Source: Anaerolineales bacterium UBA3905 (GTDB lineage: Bacteria; Chloroflexota; Anaerolineae; Caldilineales; Caldilineaceae). From it: a stretch of 14,536 bases of DNA. The stretch is taken from positions 22,866 to 37,401 of the forward strand of contig DGFH01000354.1 of assembly GCA_002391565.1 (NCBI GenBank), written 5' to 3'. A model generated the notes under the pieces. It was not told where the DNA came from. It saw only the letters and a program-made list of their open reading frames with translations, and made no database searches. Below are positions 11,511 to 14,536 of the stretch, in pieces. A program made the position numbers and the translations under genes. Positions within the stretch are counted from its first letter, which is position 1; every line of letters begins with the position of its first letter.

Positions 11511-14063
11511 TCAGCGCGTCACCAGTGGCAAGAATAACTCCGGCGGCGTTGCCACCGTCACGGTGATGATGGCCGAGCGCGCTACGCCGTTCAGCTCAGC
11601 ATCATGCGCCAGCAGCGCAAATCCGTAGACGCCCGGCGTCGTCGCCGGCAGCGTCACGGCAGTCTGACTGACGGGCAACGTGGCAGCCACAACCAGAGCG
11701 ATGGCCGCCGGTGTGACTGCGTACAGGCGCAATTCGCTGGCGTTGGCGTCATCGACCGGCGTCCAGCTCAGTGCAATTGCATCTGTCCCACTCGTGGTCG
11801 CCGTCAGGGTGATGATCTCGGCGTCGGTCAGCGTTGTGCGTTCCGGCGGGCTGTAATTGCACCAGGCGCCGATTGTCGGCGTCAATGGGTTGTACCAGTC
11901 GGCCAAAAATTCATCCCAGCGGCCATCGTTGGCAAAGGCCAGGCTTTGCGTCACTGTGACCGGCTGCGTCGGGTCGATCATCCAGCGTGCAGCAAAGGGT
12001 GCATTGTCGCGGTAGAGGCTGGCGCGCCAGGCAACCGCCGACGGTGAATTGGGCGGCAACGGCGCCAGGACGGTGAGCGTATCGCGATAATCCCAGAATT
12101 CGTCCGGCGCCAGGTAGGGGTTGCCGCTGCGCGCCAGTTTGTTGACCCGGCTCATGGCATGTTGCAGCGCATCGACCGCCGCCGTGACGCCAGCCGGGTC
12201 GCCGGCGCCAAAGTTCACCTTGAGCTGTGCGCCAAAGGTGTCCAGCCCGATCAGTTCGTCGGGGGGGCCGAGTTGAAGGTTCTCGCGGCTGCACTGGGTG
12301 GTGTCGACGTACTTGCTTTGCTTGACAGCGTCGGCGATCAAGTCGGCGTTGCCGGCGGCGAGGGCGTTGCGCAAGGCGTCGCCCAGGTTGCTGACCGCCG
12401 CCGCGATGGTCACGACGTCGCTGCTCCGCACCCAGAAGATGGCGTTGGGATGATCGGCGCTGAGTGAACTTTGATACGCGCCGATGATGTCGTCGGCCAG
12501 CGCCGCCGGCGCCATGCCTGGGTTGAAGCGGGAGATGTATTTGTCGTAGGCTGCCACCAGCCAGGCGTAGTTGGGAGAAGCGACCAGCACGGTTGCACTC
12601 TGGCGAACTTCGTAGAGCGTATCCAGGCTGCCCTGAAAACACTGGTCGAAAAAGAGTACGTCGAAGGGATCGGCGCCCTGGTTGGTGGCCGCATGCAGGG
12701 CGCTTCCCAGCGTCACCGTATCCATGAAACTGTTGTCGGTGATGTCTGAGGGGGTGAACTCGTGCTCTTTGGGCAGCGGCGGAAATTGCGCAGCGGCGTT
12801 CACCGCATCGGCTGTGGCAGGCGCAAAGGCAAAGGCGGGAACGGGCGCGGCGCCATGCCCCATCAAGGCGACGATCTCGCGTTGGGAAGGGTAACGGGCG
12901 CGCGCATCCTGCAAGAACCAGGTCAGCACTGCGGGGTCGGCGGTGTCGAGTTCACTCACGCCCCAATGGTTCATCACGATGTCGGTGACGGTGATGACGC
13001 CGCGCGCGATTTCCAGCACACGCGTGTCACCATCCTGGCGACCATCGACCAGCAGCACCACCTGCACATTGTGATTGAATTGCGTTCCCCGGCGGAAGCG
13101 CTCCACGACGTAGGGAATTTCGGGCGCCAGATCGTTGTCCGCCGGGAAATAAGCGGCGACGAGCACACGCGCGCCGGCCACCGCCAGTGTTGCGCCGACC
13201 GTCAGCGCCGGATCGCTGATCAGCGTGTTCGGTTGGTCGCCATGCGGCGGAGTGACGGTGCGCACGGCAAAAAAATAGCTCTTACCCGGCGCTAATCCTG
13301 TGAACAGATAGCTCGCCGTCGTCTTATCCGCCGTCTGCGCCACCACGGAGTATGGCCCCGAGACATCGAGCGCCCCTAAGATTTCATAATAGCCGCCATC
13401 CGCTGTATAGCTGATCGGCGTCCAGGCGATACGCAGGGCATTCGTGTAGAATTCCACCGGATGAAGGTCCGTCACTTTGGTGGTTTGCGTTGCACGCCAG
13501 TCAGGGTCGAGTGCGTCTGCACATTGGGCGGCGCTGCGCGTGCGCGCAAAGAGTGCGTTATAGGCGAAGTCGACCTCGACGAGGGCGGAGGTTAACGCAC
13601 ACAAAGCGCCGGGAATGCGCCCCGTGAGCGCGTTGTTTTCGAGTCGCAGTCGCGTCAGAGCGGTGAAGGCGCCCAGGCTGACGGGCAGCGTGCCGCTGAG
13701 GTGGTTGCCGGGCAGCACGAGTTCGGTCACGCGCCCACCGCTGCACACAACGCCAAACCAGGTGCACGGCGCGGTCGGCGCCCCAAAATCCAGCCAGCCT
13801 GTGCGGTTGACCCAGGCGGCGCCCCCTGTATTCTGGTGGAGTTCGACCAGGGCGTTGCACTCGGCGACGGGAATCGCCGTCACTGTGGCGCAGGCGGTTG
13901 CATCAGTTGAGGGCGCAGCTGCAGCCGGCTGCGGCTTTCCCGCCAGTGCACCCAGCAGAACGGCCAGCGTCGTCAGTGCGATGAGCGCCATGACAACGAT
14001 GCCGTTGCGTTGGAAGCAGCGCCTTGTCGTCGTATCGCCGTGCTGTTGATTTTCGTGTACCAT
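11511..14063 (-). CDS. Secreted C11 (clostripain-type) cysteine peptidase with LRR and Fn3-like domains
   Basis: An 850-residue exported protein. A basic N-terminus and hydrophobic segment (residues 21-42, GIVVMALIALTTLAVLL) with a following Ala-rich stretch (AAAAP) make a signal peptide. Residues about 68-165 are a plant-type leucine-rich-repeat unit (ALVELHQNTGGAAWVNRTGW, CTWFGVVCSGGRV, then LxLxxNxLxGxLP repeats). A Fn3-like region follows at about 200-290 (YYEILG ... LAPGKSYFFAVRT). The peptidase domain runs from about 298 with catalytic His403 in ALMGHGA and Cys475 in FFDQCFQGSLDTLYEV, the clostripain pattern. A C-terminal beta-sandwich leads to the tail ELFLPLVTR. Clostripain relatives cleave after Arg or Lys and are often self-processed, but the specificity here is unknown. 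AAAGG lies about 9 nt before the ATG. It is divergent from the right-edge gene. No clear terminator is seen downstream. Confidence 0.88.
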   Translation of the reverse strand: MVHENQQHGDTTTRRCFQRNGIVVMALIALTTLAVLLGALAGKPQPAAAAPSTDATACATVTAIPVAECNALVELHQNTGGAAWVNRTGWLDFGAPTAPCTWFGVVCSGGRVTELVLPGNHLSGTLPVSLGAFTALTRLRLENNALTGRIPGALCALTSALVEVDFAYNALFARTRSAAQCADALDPDWRATQTTKVTDLHPVEFYTNALRIAWTPISYTADGGYYEILGALDVSGPYSVVAQTADKTTASYLFTGLAPGKSYFFAVRTVTPPHGDQPNTLISDPALTVGATLAVAGARVLVAAYFPADNDLAPEIPYVVERFRRGTQFNHNVQVVLLVDGRQDGDTRVLEIARGVITVTDIVMNHWGVSELDTADPAVLTWFLQDARARYPSQREIVALMGHGAAPVPAFAFAPATADAVNAAAQFPPLPKEHEFTPSDITDNSFMDTVTLGSALHAATNQGADPFDVLFFDQCFQGSLDTLYEVRQSATVLVASPNYAWLVAAYDKYISRFNPGMAPAALADDIIGAYQSSLSADHPNAIFWVRSSDVVTIAAAVSNLGDALRNALAAGNADLIADAVKQSKYVDTTQCSRENLQLGPPDELIGLDTFGAQLKVNFGAGDPAGVTAAVDALQHAMSRVNKLARSGNPYLAPDEFWDYRDTLTVLAPLPPNSPSAVAWRASLYRDNAPFAARWMIDPTQPVTVTQSLAFANDGRWDEFLADWYNPLTPTIGAWCNYSPPERTTLTDAEIITLTATTSGTDAIALSWTPVDDANASELRLYAVTPAAIALVVAATLPVSQTAVTLPATTPGVYGFALLAHDAELNGVARSAIITVTVATPPELFLPLVTR

Positions 14064-14132
14064 AGATCATCGCCTTTCTATCGACGCCAGCATCGCACAT
14101 CGCACTGCTTCTATGCTGGCTGATGCCGCCGA

Positions 14133-14160
14133 TCAAGTGCGTCAGGATTGCGTCAAGTGC
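14133..14160. promoter_or_regulatory. Paired 8-bp direct repeats in the divergent gap
   Basis: TCAAGTGC occurs at 14133-14140 and 14153-14160, exactly 20 bp apart, with GCGTCA also doubled. They lie just upstream of the right-edge gene and about 70-95 bp before the peptidase start. Two-turn spacing would suit a regulator bound on one DNA face. This is suggestive only. Confidence 0.25.
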
Positions 14161-14167
14161 ATTCGCC

Positions 14168-14536
14168 ATGCCCGATTTGCTGCTCTATTCTACTCAACAC
14201 GACACAATTGTCGATCTGCTGGCGCCGACCACCTTGTTGCCGCTGGTCGGCGACGCGCTGCGCACCTGTCAGAGTCTGCTGGCGCTCTCCCGCTCTCCGC
14301 TTGCCAATTCGCCGTTAGTCAAGCCGGCGTTGGTCAAAGATGATGTCTCGCCGACGGCGGAAGAACGGGGTGGGGCGCTGCGGCTGGTGTTGCGCTGGTC
14401 GGTGGAAAAGCTTGCCCCTTCACCAGCGCCGTATCCGTTTGGCGTCTTTCGTCCGTTCGACGAGCCTAGCTGGCGCGACCCCCGCTGGTGGTGCTACACA
14501 ATCCTCCGTCATCGCTACCTCGTCGCGCTGCACCCG
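14168..14536 (+). CDS. Hypothetical protein, 3' end beyond the window
   Basis: An open frame of 123 codons running off the right edge. I do not recognise it. From the ATG at 14168 it reads MPDLLLYSTQHDTIVDLLAPTTLLPLVGDALRTC, then continues to FGVFRPFDEPSWRDPRWWCYTILRHRYL near the edge. It is Leu/Pro-rich at the start and Trp/Arg-rich at the visible end, with no signal peptide or known motif. Codon use (strong G/C at third positions) resembles the neighbouring genes, which supports it being real. The ribosome site is poor. The frame is also open upstream, with another ATG at 14123, so the start is uncertain. It diverges from the peptidase gene across a 104-bp gap. Confidence 0.6.
   Translation, partial: MPDLLLYSTQHDTIVDLLAPTTLLPLVGDALRTCQSLLALSRSPLANSPLVKPALVKDDVSPTAEERGGALRLVLRWSVEKLAPSPAPYPFGVFRPFDEPSWRDPRWWCYTILRHRYLVALHP

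Overview
The window looks like chromosomal DNA of a high-GC, free-living bacterium, most likely a Chloroflexota member of the Caldilinea/Anaerolineae type. This rests on gene content and protein style: a secreted multidomain protein ending in FLPLVTR, a TPR plus PD40-propeller membrane protein with a Pro/Thr-rich linker, an Rpn/PD-(D/E)XK protein with a Gln-Gly-rich tail, and a three-subunit molybdenum hydroxylase. No rRNA, tRNA or CRISPR array was seen. The taxonomic call is an inference from memory of these families.

Layout. Positions 3-1226 (+) hold the 3' part of an ABC exporter half-transporter. It is followed by a small unrecognised protein (1354-1629, +). Everything from 1654 to 14063 is on the minus strand. 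Read in transcription order from the right, that stretch contains: a secreted LRR/Fn3-like/C11 (clostripain-type) peptidase (14063-11511); a molybdenum hydroxylase operon with FAD subunit (11277-10405), 2Fe-2S subunit (10390-9920) and molybdopterin subunit (8766-6508); an Rpn-family nuclease gene (9899-8823) lying between the last two; a MoaD/ThiS-like sulfur carrier (6364-6098); mutL (6061-4129), which is frameshifted; rbsD (4031-3636); and the TPR/PD40 membrane protein (3513-1654). A plus-strand gene of unknown function starts at about 14168 and runs off the right edge.

How the genes work together. The FAD, 2Fe-2S and molybdopterin subunits form one hydroxylase of the xanthine dehydrogenase/CO dehydrogenase superfamily, and the nearby MoaD-like carrier could supply sulfur for its cofactor. 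MutL, RbsD and the flanking genes have no evident shared pathway.

Most notable points. The rpn gene is flanked by an exact 9-bp direct repeat (8793-8801 and 9913-9921), and one copy overlaps the stop codon of the 2Fe-2S subunit. Removing one repeat copy plus the insert rebuilds a compact operon, which is what a recent insertion with target duplication would leave. The MutL N-terminal ATPase and C-terminal endonuclease domains are both intact but in different frames. A fold-back element of about 93 bp abuts the stop codon of the molybdopterin subunit. Two possible -10 boxes lie 6-7 nt upstream of ATG codons (mutL and a mini-ORF before rbsD), which would give leaderless transcripts. I found no clearly new multi-gene system. 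The rpn insertion is the best lead.
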